Below are positions 9,230 through 16,432 of a stretch of DNA of 32,271 nucleotides, piece by piece; positions within the stretch are counted from its first letter, which is position 1; each line of letters begins with the position of its first letter. The translations under genes and the position numbers were made by a program. This stretch comes from Ureibacillus chungkukjangi (GTDB lineage: Bacteria; Bacillota; Bacilli; Bacillales_A; Planococcaceae), in NCBI RefSeq assembly GCF_003217295.1, contig NZ_QJTJ01000032.1, forward strand, positions 1 through 32,271. Direction: 5' to 3'. The notes beneath the pieces were generated by a model. It did not search any database, was not told where the DNA came from, and saw nothing but the letters and a program-made list of their open reading frames with translations.

Positions 9230-10330
9230 TTATTCAAAGCTAAGATAAAAATCCTCTAGACTTTTTGCTGAACTCTTAATATCATAAACTGCATTTATAG
9301 TTTTTTTATAAGCATTTTCTCTATCATTCTTAAATTGATTAGACAAAATTTGTTCTGCCCATTCTTGAGCTGACAACTTTAAGCTCATAAATTCAACTTG
9401 ACCCGATATATTAGTTTCAGTAGTTATAACATCAGATAGAATACATCTTAATCCCGAAGTCTGAGCTTCAACAGCTACAACTGGTAGACCTTCATAATGT
9501 GAAGGTAATAAAAATATATCCATACAATTCATCAACTCATTAACATCTGAGCGTTTCCCAAGGAATTTTACTGCGTCAGAAATTCCTAATAAATTGACTT
9601 TTTTCTTCATATTTTCCATTAATTCTCCGTCACCCACAAGCAGTAAAAATGCATTGGAATCCCTTTTATGAACTTCACTAAATATATCAATTAAAAATTC
9701 ATGGTTTTTTTGATATTGAAACCGCCCAACATGTCCAATAACAAATTTACCTTCCAAATTTAATTCTTTTTTCAATTTAGCTCTAATACTAGAATCATAT
9801 TTATATTGTGATACATCAATAGCGTTATTAATTATATTTATACCTTGTTTACTAGCATTTCCAAACATCCAGTTTCCTGCAAGTGTTGAGCATGCAAAAA
9901 AGTGGTTAGCATTTCTTTGTAACTTTGACTTATTTAAGAAGTTAAGCAAATTTCGTACTAAGCCTGGAGAAGTTGAGGAATTATGCGAATGAGCAATTAT
10001 ATAGTTAACACCACTTTTTTTTGCAGCAATAAGCGGAATAATATATGCTGCCGATAGCATATTAACATGAACTATTTTGTAATTCTGCTTTTTTATTAGT
10101 TTCCTTATATCATAATAATTTCTTATTGGATGGTTCTTAAAGAAACTTATATTGTGAATTTTACCTCCTAAGGACTCGATTTCTTCCTCATATGCGATTT
10201 GATTATACATTTTCACAAAGTCAAATTGTACCTTATCACGATCGATATTCCTGTAATAATTCATTATAAAACTTTCAACTCCACCTGGATTAGGTGACAT
10301 TCCAAATTGTAAAATTCGAACTGGCTCCAT
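9230..10330 (-). CDS. Glycosyltransferase family 4, EpsF-like (second copy)
   Basis: A GT-B transferase of 366 residues, the same length as the EpsF-like enzyme at 5472-6572 and alike along its whole length: SPNPGGVESFIMNYYRNID, GHVGRFQYQKNHEFLIDIF and YEGLPVVAVEAQTSGLRC have direct counterparts there. AAAGGA lies about ten bases before the ATG. It follows the GT2 gene after five bases, so the two are probably co-translated. The pair of similar transferases suggests two related linkages in the same repeat unit. Confidence 0.92.
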   Translation of the reverse strand: MEPVRILQFGMSPNPGGVESFIMNYYRNIDRDKVQFDFVKMYNQIAYEEEIESLGGKIHNISFFKNHPIRNYYDIRKLIKKQNYKIVHVNMLSAAYIIPLIAAKKSGVNYIIAHSHNSSTSPGLVRNLLNFLNKSKLQRNANHFFACSTLAGNWMFGNASKQGINIINNAIDVSQYKYDSSIRAKLKKELNLEGKFVIGHVGRFQYQKNHEFLIDIFSEVHKRDSNAFLLLVGDGELMENMKKKVNLLGISDAVKFLGKRSDVNELMNCMDIFLLPSHYEGLPVVAVEAQTSGLRCILSDVITTETNISGQVEFMSLKLSAQEWAEQILSNQFKNDRENAYKKTINAVYDIKSSAKSLEDFYLSFE

Positions 10331-10335
10331 AGCTA

Positions 10336-11175
10336 TTAATTCCTTTCTACTTTCTTTCTTAGGAGGTTATTTGAAAGTAACTTCAATACCCATATGGGGG
10401 AAAAAAACATTAGAAACTGTCCTATAATGACAACTATTAAATCATAAGTTCCAGAATACCCTTTTTTCCAAAAATCATAGATAACAGCAATATAACTTTT
10501 ACAGTTATCCCAACTCTTTCTTCGCTTAAAGTTATCTTCATTTGATCTAAATAATAAAAGGGATTGTTCTATGTTCATAGCTATACATCCGTGATTTAAC
10601 ATCCTTCCAAAAAGATCTATATCCTCTTTCCTCTTAACATCATGATATCCACCATACTTTAGTACTTCAGATTTTTTATACATAACGGTTGGATGATTGA
10701 AAGGACTTCTACGCCTTGAAAATTTCACAATATCCTCATGTTTTGTTGGAACTATTCTAGAACTTACAATATTTTCTGATTCATCATAAAACTCATCTAT
10801 CATAGTACCACAGATACATAACTCACTATTTTTCATAAATTCATTAACCTGTAACTCACAACGGTTTTCTAACGAAATATCATCTGTATCCATTCTAGCA
10901 ACTAATTCATTTCTACACTTTTCTAATCCTTTATTAAGTGCTAACCCTAGACCTATGTTATTTTCTAAAGGAATAATTTTAAATAAATTGGGTTCTCTTA
11001 AAACATAATAATCTATAACTTTATCTAATTCTTCAGTTAGTTTTCCATCCTTCACAATAACAATTTCATCAGGCTTTAATGTCTGGGATAACATACTTTC
11101 AATACTTGTTCTAAAATATATTGGGTTTTCCTTGTAATATATTGACATTAGCACGCTATATTTTCTTTCTGTCAA
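10336..11175 (-). CDS. Glycosyltransferase family 2
   Basis: An inverting GT-A transferase, 279 residues. KYSVLMSIYYKENP is the first strand; RMDTDD (near residue 94) is the metal-binding DxD motif; KRKEDIDLFGRMLNHG carries the ED acid/base region. A hydrophobic stretch near residues 240-265 (YDLIVVIIGQFLMFFSPIWVL in outline) may hold the C-terminus against the membrane. The start is a TTG at 11175, supported by a G-rich site (GAGGGGG) about nine bases upstream. It overlaps the end of the SDR gene by 20 bases, pointing to translational coupling. Confidence 0.9.
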   Translation of the reverse strand: MTERKYSVLMSIYYKENPIYFRTSIESMLSQTLKPDEIVIVKDGKLTEELDKVIDYYVLREPNLFKIIPLENNIGLGLALNKGLEKCRNELVARMDTDDISLENRCELQVNEFMKNSELCICGTMIDEFYDESENIVSSRIVPTKHEDIVKFSRRRSPFNHPTVMYKKSEVLKYGGYHDVKRKEDIDLFGRMLNHGCIAMNIEQSLLLFRSNEDNFKRRKSWDNCKSYIAVIYDFWKKGYSGTYDLIVVIIGQFLMFFSPIWVLKLLSNNLLRKKVERN

Positions 11176-12043
11176 ATTGCTCAGCCCCCTCAGTAACTAA
11201 AATTGATTCTCTTAAGTCCCTAATCCTATAATTTCCCCTATCGTAATCACTCATTGACTTACTATAAACCAAATCACCAAATACTTTATTAATCAACCCT
11301 ACTTTCGTACCTATTAACCTCAATAGACCGTTAAATATTTTTGTCACCAATATTTTTTTACCGTGTACTTCTGCTATAATTTTAACCATTTCACTTGTAT
11401 TCACATACTCTATATTTTGAGGGCAGAACAAACCACTTTCTTCATTATCAATCATTAATTTAATAAACTCACAAAGATTATCAATATGAAGCATACTTCG
11501 CTGATTTTCAATATCAGGAAAAATAGGTAGTAATTGAGCCGCTTTTGCCAACTTTGGATAATTGCCTTTAGATCTTCTTCCATAAATCATTGGTGGCCTA
11601 ATAATAACTACTTTGAAAGTATCACTTTCTAAAGGCTTAATGTCATCTTCTGCCTTTAGCTTGCTATTTCCATAAAAGTTACTCGGTTTAGGTACTGTAT
11701 TTTTATCAATAACCCTTCTATCACTACTGCTATCCCCATACACAATAATGCTGCTCATAAAAATAAATTGCTTAACACCATCAGCTTTAGCCTTATTAGC
11801 AGTTTCTCTTGTAAGATCTCGATTCACTTTATAATACAGGTCTTCCATTTTTGGATCCGATGAGACGTGTGCTATCCCTGCTACATGAAATACAACATCA
11901 TACTCTGAGAAGTCCATTTCTTTCCATGAGTTGTTCCTTAAACTAATAGAATTTATCGAATATTTATCAGGATAATTTTCAAGCCATTTCAACATGCTTA
12001 CACCAACATAACTGCTTTTTCCTGTTATAAGTATCTTTTTCAT
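11156..12043 (-). CDS. NAD-dependent epimerase/dehydratase (SDR), likely nucleotide-sugar reductase or epimerase
   Basis: An extended SDR enzyme of 295 residues. ILITGKSSYVGVSML is the NAD loop with the second glycine replaced by serine (G-x-x-S-x-x-G). SSIIVYGDSS and FYGNSK give the catalytic serine and YxxxK, and RPPMIYG follows. This layout fits the reductases/epimerases that sit beside an initiating sugar transferase (WbpV-like). Together with the 4,6-dehydratase at 16433-18271 it could reduce a 4-keto sugar to UDP-QuiNAc or UDP-FucNAc, the likely first sugar; this is an inference. Its ATG overlaps the stop of the upstream transferase gene (ATGA), so the two are translationally coupled. 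Confidence 0.85.
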   Translation of the reverse strand: MKKILITGKSSYVGVSMLKWLENYPDKYSINSISLRNNSWKEMDFSEYDVVFHVAGIAHVSSDPKMEDLYYKVNRDLTRETANKAKADGVKQFIFMSSIIVYGDSSSDRRVIDKNTVPKPSNFYGNSKLKAEDDIKPLESDTFKVVIIRPPMIYGRRSKGNYPKLAKAAQLLPIFPDIENQRSMLHIDNLCEFIKLMIDNEESGLFCPQNIEYVNTSEMVKIIAEVHGKKILVTKIFNGLLRLIGTKVGLINKVFGDLVYSKSMSDYDRGNYRIRDLRESILVTEGAEQFDRKKI

Positions 12044-12669
12044 TTAGAAATGCTCTCCTTACTACTAGCAACCTCTTTTTTAGCACCAGTTCCACCTTCA
12101 ACAACACCATCACTCTTCACAACACTTACGATGGTCCCAAAGAAGCACTTTATATCCATCCAAAGGCTAATTCTTTCAACATACTCTCCATCCAACTTAG
12201 CCTTAATCTCAATAGGAAGCTCATCCCTACCATTAATCTGAGCCCATCCAGTCAATCCAGGTGGAACATCATTAGCACCATATTTATCTCGTTCAGCAAT
12301 AAGATCGTACTGATTCCACAATGCAGGTCTTGGACCAATAATACTCATTTGTCCAACAAAGATATTCCAAATTTGAGGTAGTTCATCAAGAGAAGTCTTT
12401 CTTAAAAACTTACCCATTTTAGTAATGTATTGTTCTGGGTTACCTAATAAGTGAGTTGGAGTGTCCTTCGGCGTATCTATTCTCATGGTACGAAATTTCA
12501 ATATATTGAAATGAGACTTGTTGATTCCTATACGTTTTTGCTTAAACAAAACGGGGCCTCTTGAATCAATCTTGATAGCAATTATTAGAATTAAAAAAAT
12601 GGGTGATAAGACAATAAGTCCTATTAAAGAAAGAATAATATCTATCAATCTTTTGACCTTCATATACAT
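12040..12669 (-). CDS. Initiating sugar-1-phosphate (phosphoglycosyl) transferase, PglC/EpsL-like
   Basis: Moves a sugar-1-phosphate from a UDP-sugar to undecaprenyl phosphate, the first step of the repeat unit. At 209 residues it is the short monotopic form (PF02397). One N-terminal hydrophobic helix (residues about 9-31) is followed by KRIGINKSHFNILKFRTM, then RKTSLDELPQIWNIFVGQMS with the catalytic D-E pair, then GPRPAL and PPGLTGWAQING. There is no extra four-helix domain as in WbaP. AGGAG lies nine bases before the ATG at 12669; a second ATG two codons on is possible. It is the first gene of the variable block and follows an 890-bp gene-free stretch, so it probably has its own promoter. 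Confidence 0.94.
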   Translation of the reverse strand: MYMKVKRLIDIILSLIGLIVLSPIFLILIIAIKIDSRGPVLFKQKRIGINKSHFNILKFRTMRIDTPKDTPTHLLGNPEQYITKMGKFLRKTSLDELPQIWNIFVGQMSIIGPRPALWNQYDLIAERDKYGANDVPPGLTGWAQINGRDELPIEIKAKLDGEYVERISLWMDIKCFFGTIVSVVKSDGVVEGGTGAKKEVASSKESISK

Positions 12670-12954
12670 CTATCTACACTCCTTAAAATATGTTCTTTAG
12701 TAGATTAGGACTTAATTAGAAGATTTACCTCCAACCAACTACTAAACCACTAAAATTGTTATCTACTTCTGATACTCACCTCGTAATATCTATTCAATCT
12801 AACAAACAAATACGAAATAGATATTTTTGCATTTACCACTCTAAACCGAGTTTCTTCGTATTATATATATCATTCAATCAATCTAAAAATCTCACTAAAA
12901 ACGCATTAAACCCTTATCCCACAAGGTTTCTAGCGTTCAATCTAACCACGATAG

Positions 12955-13410
12955 TCAGTCCCTTAACTCCATTCAATATTTTTCCATACTTTAAGGTGTT
13001 AAAAACCCCGCCAAATCAACGTTTTCTAAACTCAAAATACCTGTTTTTAGCCATTTTATCTTTATATATTAACAAAATGATACTATGCTATATAGACAAA
13101 ACCCATATATTGTATTTTTTTACTGATTTTATATTAAAATTCACACAACATATAGTGATCATCTATTAATCATTCTGACTTCCCAATGACCATTCAATTT
13201 TTTTCGTTTATCAAAAACCTCGCTAATTCAACGTTTTACAAATTTAAAACACTCGATTTTTACCCGTTTAATCTTTATATATTTACAAAATGATACTATG
13301 TTATATAGAAAAATCCCGGTATTGCATTTTTTATCCGATTTTTCAATTAAAATAGCACAATATATTGTGCTTAGTTACATATCATTCTCAGTCCCTCACT
13401 ATAATTCAAT
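12955..13410. repeat. Imperfect tandem repeat of about 212 bp
   Basis: 13001-13157 and 13213-13369 are homologous at an offset of 212-213 bases. Both begin AAAAACC and share ACAAAATGATACTATG, TATATAGA and CTTTATATAT at matching places. A flanking box (TCAGTCCCT then ATTCAAT) occurs three times, with ATTCAAT at 12971, 13192 and 13404, so the array is two units plus a partial third. By eye the copies agree at roughly two thirds to three quarters of positions; this has not been computed. Confidence 0.75.
13354..13371. promoter_or_regulatory. 18-bp perfect palindrome, possible operator
   Basis: AGCACAATATATTGTGCT is identical to its own reverse complement over 18 bases. It lies at the end of the second ~212-bp repeat unit; the same place in the first unit (13142-13157) has only a decayed version. 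A dimeric regulator could bind here, but no regulator is assigned. Confidence 0.4.
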
Positions 13411-13558
13411 CATTAGTGAGTTTTTCAATAAACAAAAACCATCTTTCAACAATCTAGTTTTTTAATATTAATTCTAAAAAACCTAAATATAAAATTAACG
13501 AACATACACTCCCACAAGACATGCTATTATTTTCACATCAGAGTTTATTATGAATATC

Positions 13559-13942
13559 TTACAAAAAAGGAATTACATCATTCTCATCTTTATAATCAAA
13601 ATCATTTACCTCAGAGTGTATATTACAAAGAATCACCCCATCTTTGTAAACTAGTTTCCCATTTTCTGGACAAGGTGTACCATCGATTTCTAACAGATAT
13701 GTATTAAATGAAATTTCGTTATGTTCCAGGTCATCAAACTGTAATTGCAATTTATATGTTTGACTTATTTCCATACGATATGATTTACACACTTCTTCTT
13801 TTGCTTTTTCTATACGCTTCGCAACACTCAGTATGGCTATTAATGCTATAACCCCTAGTAATACAAGTACAGCTATCAATTCTATTAAAGTATATCCTTT
13901 TGTATCAATTTTACTTTTTAATATTTCGTTAGATATTCTCAA
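13559..13942 (-). CDS. Type IV pilin-like (pseudopilin) protein
   Basis: A 127-residue protein with a class III signal. After KIDTKG comes YTLIELIAVLVLLGVIALIA, that is, a glycine cleavage site for prepilin peptidase, then the Glu at position +5 and a long hydrophobic helix. Downstream, CPENGKLVYKDGVILCNIH resembles the two-cysteine C-terminal motif seen in some Gram-positive pseudopilins. The start is TTG at 13942, supported by GAGGTGAGG five bases upstream. No pilus ATPase, platform protein or prepilin peptidase lies nearby, so assembly machinery, if any, must be elsewhere. It sits alone between the intact galU and the long leader. Its role in a polysaccharide locus is unknown; it could be a relic. 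Confidence 0.85.
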   Translation of the reverse strand: MRISNEILKSKIDTKGYTLIELIAVLVLLGVIALIAILSVAKRIEKAKEEVCKSYRMEISQTYKLQLQFDDLEHNEISFNTYLLEIDGTPCPENGKLVYKDGVILCNIHSEVNDFDYKDENDVIPFL

Positions 13943-14188
13943 TATTACCTCACCTCTATTTTCACTATCAACAAATATAGAGTTACATTAGGAAGGCGTT
14001 TTGATACTTAATTTAGTGTTTTATAATTACTCAATAAAATCATGATTCACTATAAACCTCCTGGCATCCACCCCTCCCTCACATCACACTAATAACAACA
14101 GGCGTATCTAAGATGTTATTGCAACCCACAGCTTAATCGAGTGCCTCCATTGATAAAGGTAAGAAGGCGGTCACCTATTATTTAATCT
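13943..14188. other. Spacer between galU and pseudopilin, with a tiny ORF
   Basis: A 246-bp gap. On the minus strand AGGAGG is followed six bases later by a GTG (14050) opening a seven-codon frame that stops at 14027. Nothing else stands out apart from a weak inverted repeat (AATAACA at 14091, TGTTATT at 14114). It may be a leader peptide or a decayed gene start. Confidence 0.3.
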
Positions 14189-15073
14189 CTATTTAATTGT
14201 GATACTTAATTCATTAATCTTTTCTTGCAAATACTCAAAAAGTTCATTACGTATTTCTTTATTTTCAAGTGCCATATCAATCGTAGTTTTTACAAAGCCA
14301 ATTTTTTCACCCACATCGTATCTCTTGCCTTCAAAATCATAGGCGTATACTTTTTGGCTCTCGTTTAATTTTTGGATGGCATCCGTTAGTTGGATTTCTC
14401 CACCTGCCCCAGTTTCTTGAAGGTTTAAAAATTCAAATATTTCAGGAGTTAGTACATAGCGCCCCATAATTGCAAGATTTGATGGAGCTGATCCTTGTTT
14501 TGGTTTCTCTACAAAGTTACTTACTTCATAAAGTCTTTCATTTGATGAAATTGGATCGATAATACCATAACGATGAGTTTCCTCAGTTGAAACTGTTTGA
14601 ACACCAATGACTGATGAACCTGTTTCGTTATATTGATCAATTAATTGTTTCGTACAAGGAGTTTCTGCTTGTACAATATCGTCTCCGAGTAGTACTGCAA
14701 ATGGTTCGTTCCCAATGAAATTACGTGCACACCATACGGCATGGCCTAATCCTTTGGGTTCTTTTTGACGGATATAGTGGATTTCAACTTTTGATGATTG
14801 ATTCACTTTTTCTAATAAATCTAGCTTTCCTTTTTCTATTAAATTAGCTTCTAGCTCGAAATTGCGATCGAAGTGGTCTTCAATTGCTCGTTTTCCCTTA
14901 CCTGTAACGATGATTATATCTTCAATTCCAGAAGCAATAGCTTCTTCAACTATATATTCGATTGTTGGACGATCTACAATTGGTAGCATTTCCTTTGGCA
15001 TCGCTTTTGTTGCTGGTAAGAATCTTGTTCCTAAACCTGCTGCAGGAATAATGGCTTTTTTGACTTTCTTCAT
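14189..15073 (-). CDS. galU: UTP-glucose-1-phosphate uridylyltransferase (intact copy)
   Basis: Makes UDP-glucose from UTP and glucose-1-phosphate. The 294-residue protein has every family mark: [20 protein letters not shown] (nucleotide loop, residues 6-25), [41 protein letters not shown] and [12 protein letters not shown]. Start is ATG 15073 with AAAGG upstream. It lies 38 bases after pgi in the same direction, so the two probably share a transcript and feed UDP-glucose to the cluster. Phosphoglucomutase, needed between them, is not in the window. A frameshifted paralogue lies at 870-1774. Confidence 0.97.
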   Translation of the reverse strand: MKKVKKAIIPAAGLGTRFLPATKAMPKEMLPIVDRPTIEYIVEEAIASGIEDIIIVTGKGKRAIEDHFDRNFELEANLIEKGKLDLLEKVNQSSKVEIHYIRQKEPKGLGHAVWCARNFIGNEPFAVLLGDDIVQAETPCTKQLIDQYNETGSSVIGVQTVSTEETHRYGIIDPISSNERLYEVSNFVEKPKQGSAPSNLAIMGRYVLTPEIFEFLNLQETGAGGEIQLTDAIQKLNESQKVYAYDFEGKRYDVGEKIGFVKTTIDMALENKEIRNELFEYLQEKINELSITIK

Positions 15074-15111
15074 ATTAAATAGTCATCCTTTCGAGTCTAC
15101 ATTTTTATGTT

Positions 15112-16389
15112 TTATGCATTTAAGAGTTCAAGCATTTTCTTTTTGTATGCTTCTACACCAGGTTGGTCGAATGGGTTTACTTCTATTAAATAAGCACTCA
15201 TGGCACATGCTTTCATAAAGAAATAGATTAAGTAACCTAAGTGATAGGCATCTAGTTTTTCTAGCTCCAATTGGATGACCGGCACACCACCCTCTGCATG
15301 GGCTATAGCTGTTCCTTGTTTCGAGGTTGCATTTATATAGTTAAAACTACTATTTGTTAAATAGTTTAATCGATCCTCGTCTCTTACATCATAAGGAACT
15401 TGGTAATCATCTGTTATCTCATGAAAATGAAGCAATGTTTCAAAAAGAATCGGGCTTCCATCCTGGATGAATTGGCCAATGGCATGTAAATCTGTTGAGT
15501 AATTTACGGTTGCAGGGAATAGTCCCTTTTGGTCTTTTCCTTCACTTTCACCAAATAATTGCTTCCACCAGTCATGGAAGTTGGCTAATGCTGGTTCAAA
15601 GGAAGCAAGTAGCTCCACTTTATAGCCAAGGGAATATAATGCATGACGAATCACTGCATATCGATAGGCTTCATTTTGCTCTAGATTTCCTTCTTTTAAT
15701 AGCATGGCAGCTTCCTTAGCACCATCAAGTAGTTGCTTAATATCTATACCTGCAACTGCAATTGGTAATAGACCTACTGGAGTTAAGACTGAGTATCTCC
15801 CACCGATATTTGATGGAATAACGAACTGACGATAGCTGTGAGTTATGGCGATATCTCTTAGTAAGCCTGCTTCGGCATCTGTTGTTACGATAATTCGCTC
15901 ACTTGCACTTACTCCATAGCGTTCCTCCATATATTGACGAAGTACACGGAAGGCTAATGCAGGCTCCATTGTTGAACCGGATTTTGAAATGACATTGATG
16001 TAAACCTCTTTGTCTTCGAGACTATTTAAGAGCTGATGGATGTAAGCACCGCTCATGTTTTGACCAGCATAGATGACTTCAATTCCATTCGGTTGCTTCC
16101 CGAAGTATGGTGTTAATGCATCTTGAATAGCTTTTGCTCCTAGGTAAGAACCGCCAATTCCGATGACAATTAGTACATCAGCGTTTACTTTGATCTCATT
16201 GGCAATAGTCTGTATTGAGTTGATGAGATCCTGATTATCTTCTAAAGGAGTGTTTAACCAGCCAGTTAGCTCATCCTTTGACTCTTCTAAATGTCGGTGA
16301 ATCGCTGCGACAGATGAAGTGTATTGTGAATAGTCAATTTTCAAGAATTGTTCATTCAAAATTGTTGTTTGTAGTAATTGTGTTGCCAC
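15112..16389 (-). CDS. pgi: Glucose-6-phosphate isomerase
   Basis: Interconverts fructose-6-phosphate and glucose-6-phosphate. The protein has 425 residues, slightly shorter than the usual ~450 of Bacillus. VIGIGGSYLGAKAIQDAL (near residue 75) and SKSGSTMEPALAFR (near 135) are SIS-domain sugar-phosphate loops. GGRYSVLTPVGLLP (near 205) is the Pgi signature with the catalytic arginine. LFGESEGKDQKG carries the catalytic glutamate. YKKKMLELLNA at the C-terminus holds the expected lysine. The start is GTG with GAGGGAAG just upstream. Placement between the dehydratase and galU suggests a copy devoted to polysaccharide precursor supply; whether it is the cell's only Pgi cannot be told. Confidence 0.95.
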   Translation of the reverse strand: MATQLLQTTILNEQFLKIDYSQYTSSVAAIHRHLEESKDELTGWLNTPLEDNQDLINSIQTIANEIKVNADVLIVIGIGGSYLGAKAIQDALTPYFGKQPNGIEVIYAGQNMSGAYIHQLLNSLEDKEVYINVISKSGSTMEPALAFRVLRQYMEERYGVSASERIIVTTDAEAGLLRDIAITHSYRQFVIPSNIGGRYSVLTPVGLLPIAVAGIDIKQLLDGAKEAAMLLKEGNLEQNEAYRYAVIRHALYSLGYKVELLASFEPALANFHDWWKQLFGESEGKDQKGLFPATVNYSTDLHAIGQFIQDGSPILFETLLHFHEITDDYQVPYDVRDEDRLNYLTNSSFNYINATSKQGTAIAHAEGGVPVIQLELEKLDAYHLGYLIYFFMKACAMSAYLIEVNPFDQPGVEAYKKKMLELLNA

Positions 16390-16432
16390 GCTCTTCCCTC
16401 TTTTCAGAATTTAAGATTGATAGGTCATTCTT

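Larger units (their letters stand above)
12670..13558 (-). promoter_or_regulatory. Long AT-rich gene-free leader of the variable glycosylation block
   Basis: About 890 bases with no credible gene separate the pseudopilin from the initiating transferase. The stretch holds a ~212-bp imperfect tandem repeat (12955-13410) and an 18-bp palindrome (13354-13371). Several AT-rich -10-like boxes occur, for example TATAAT on the minus strand near 12864-12869, but none has a clear -35 partner, so I do not place the start point. Its position just before the first gene of a long cluster suggests a promoter and leader, possibly for anti-termination. An alternative is decayed DNA left by cassette exchange. 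Confidence 0.45.

Noticed and set aside
12756..13169. 137-codon plus-strand open frame in the leader region
   Set aside because: No ribosome site, low-complexity AT-driven composition, and it runs through the imperfect DNA repeat without matching periodicity; most likely chance.
12670..13558. A c-di-GMP or other known riboswitch in the long leader
   Set aside because: I looked for GEMM-type conserved boxes and other familiar cores and saw none; the region is very AT-rich with little GC pairing.
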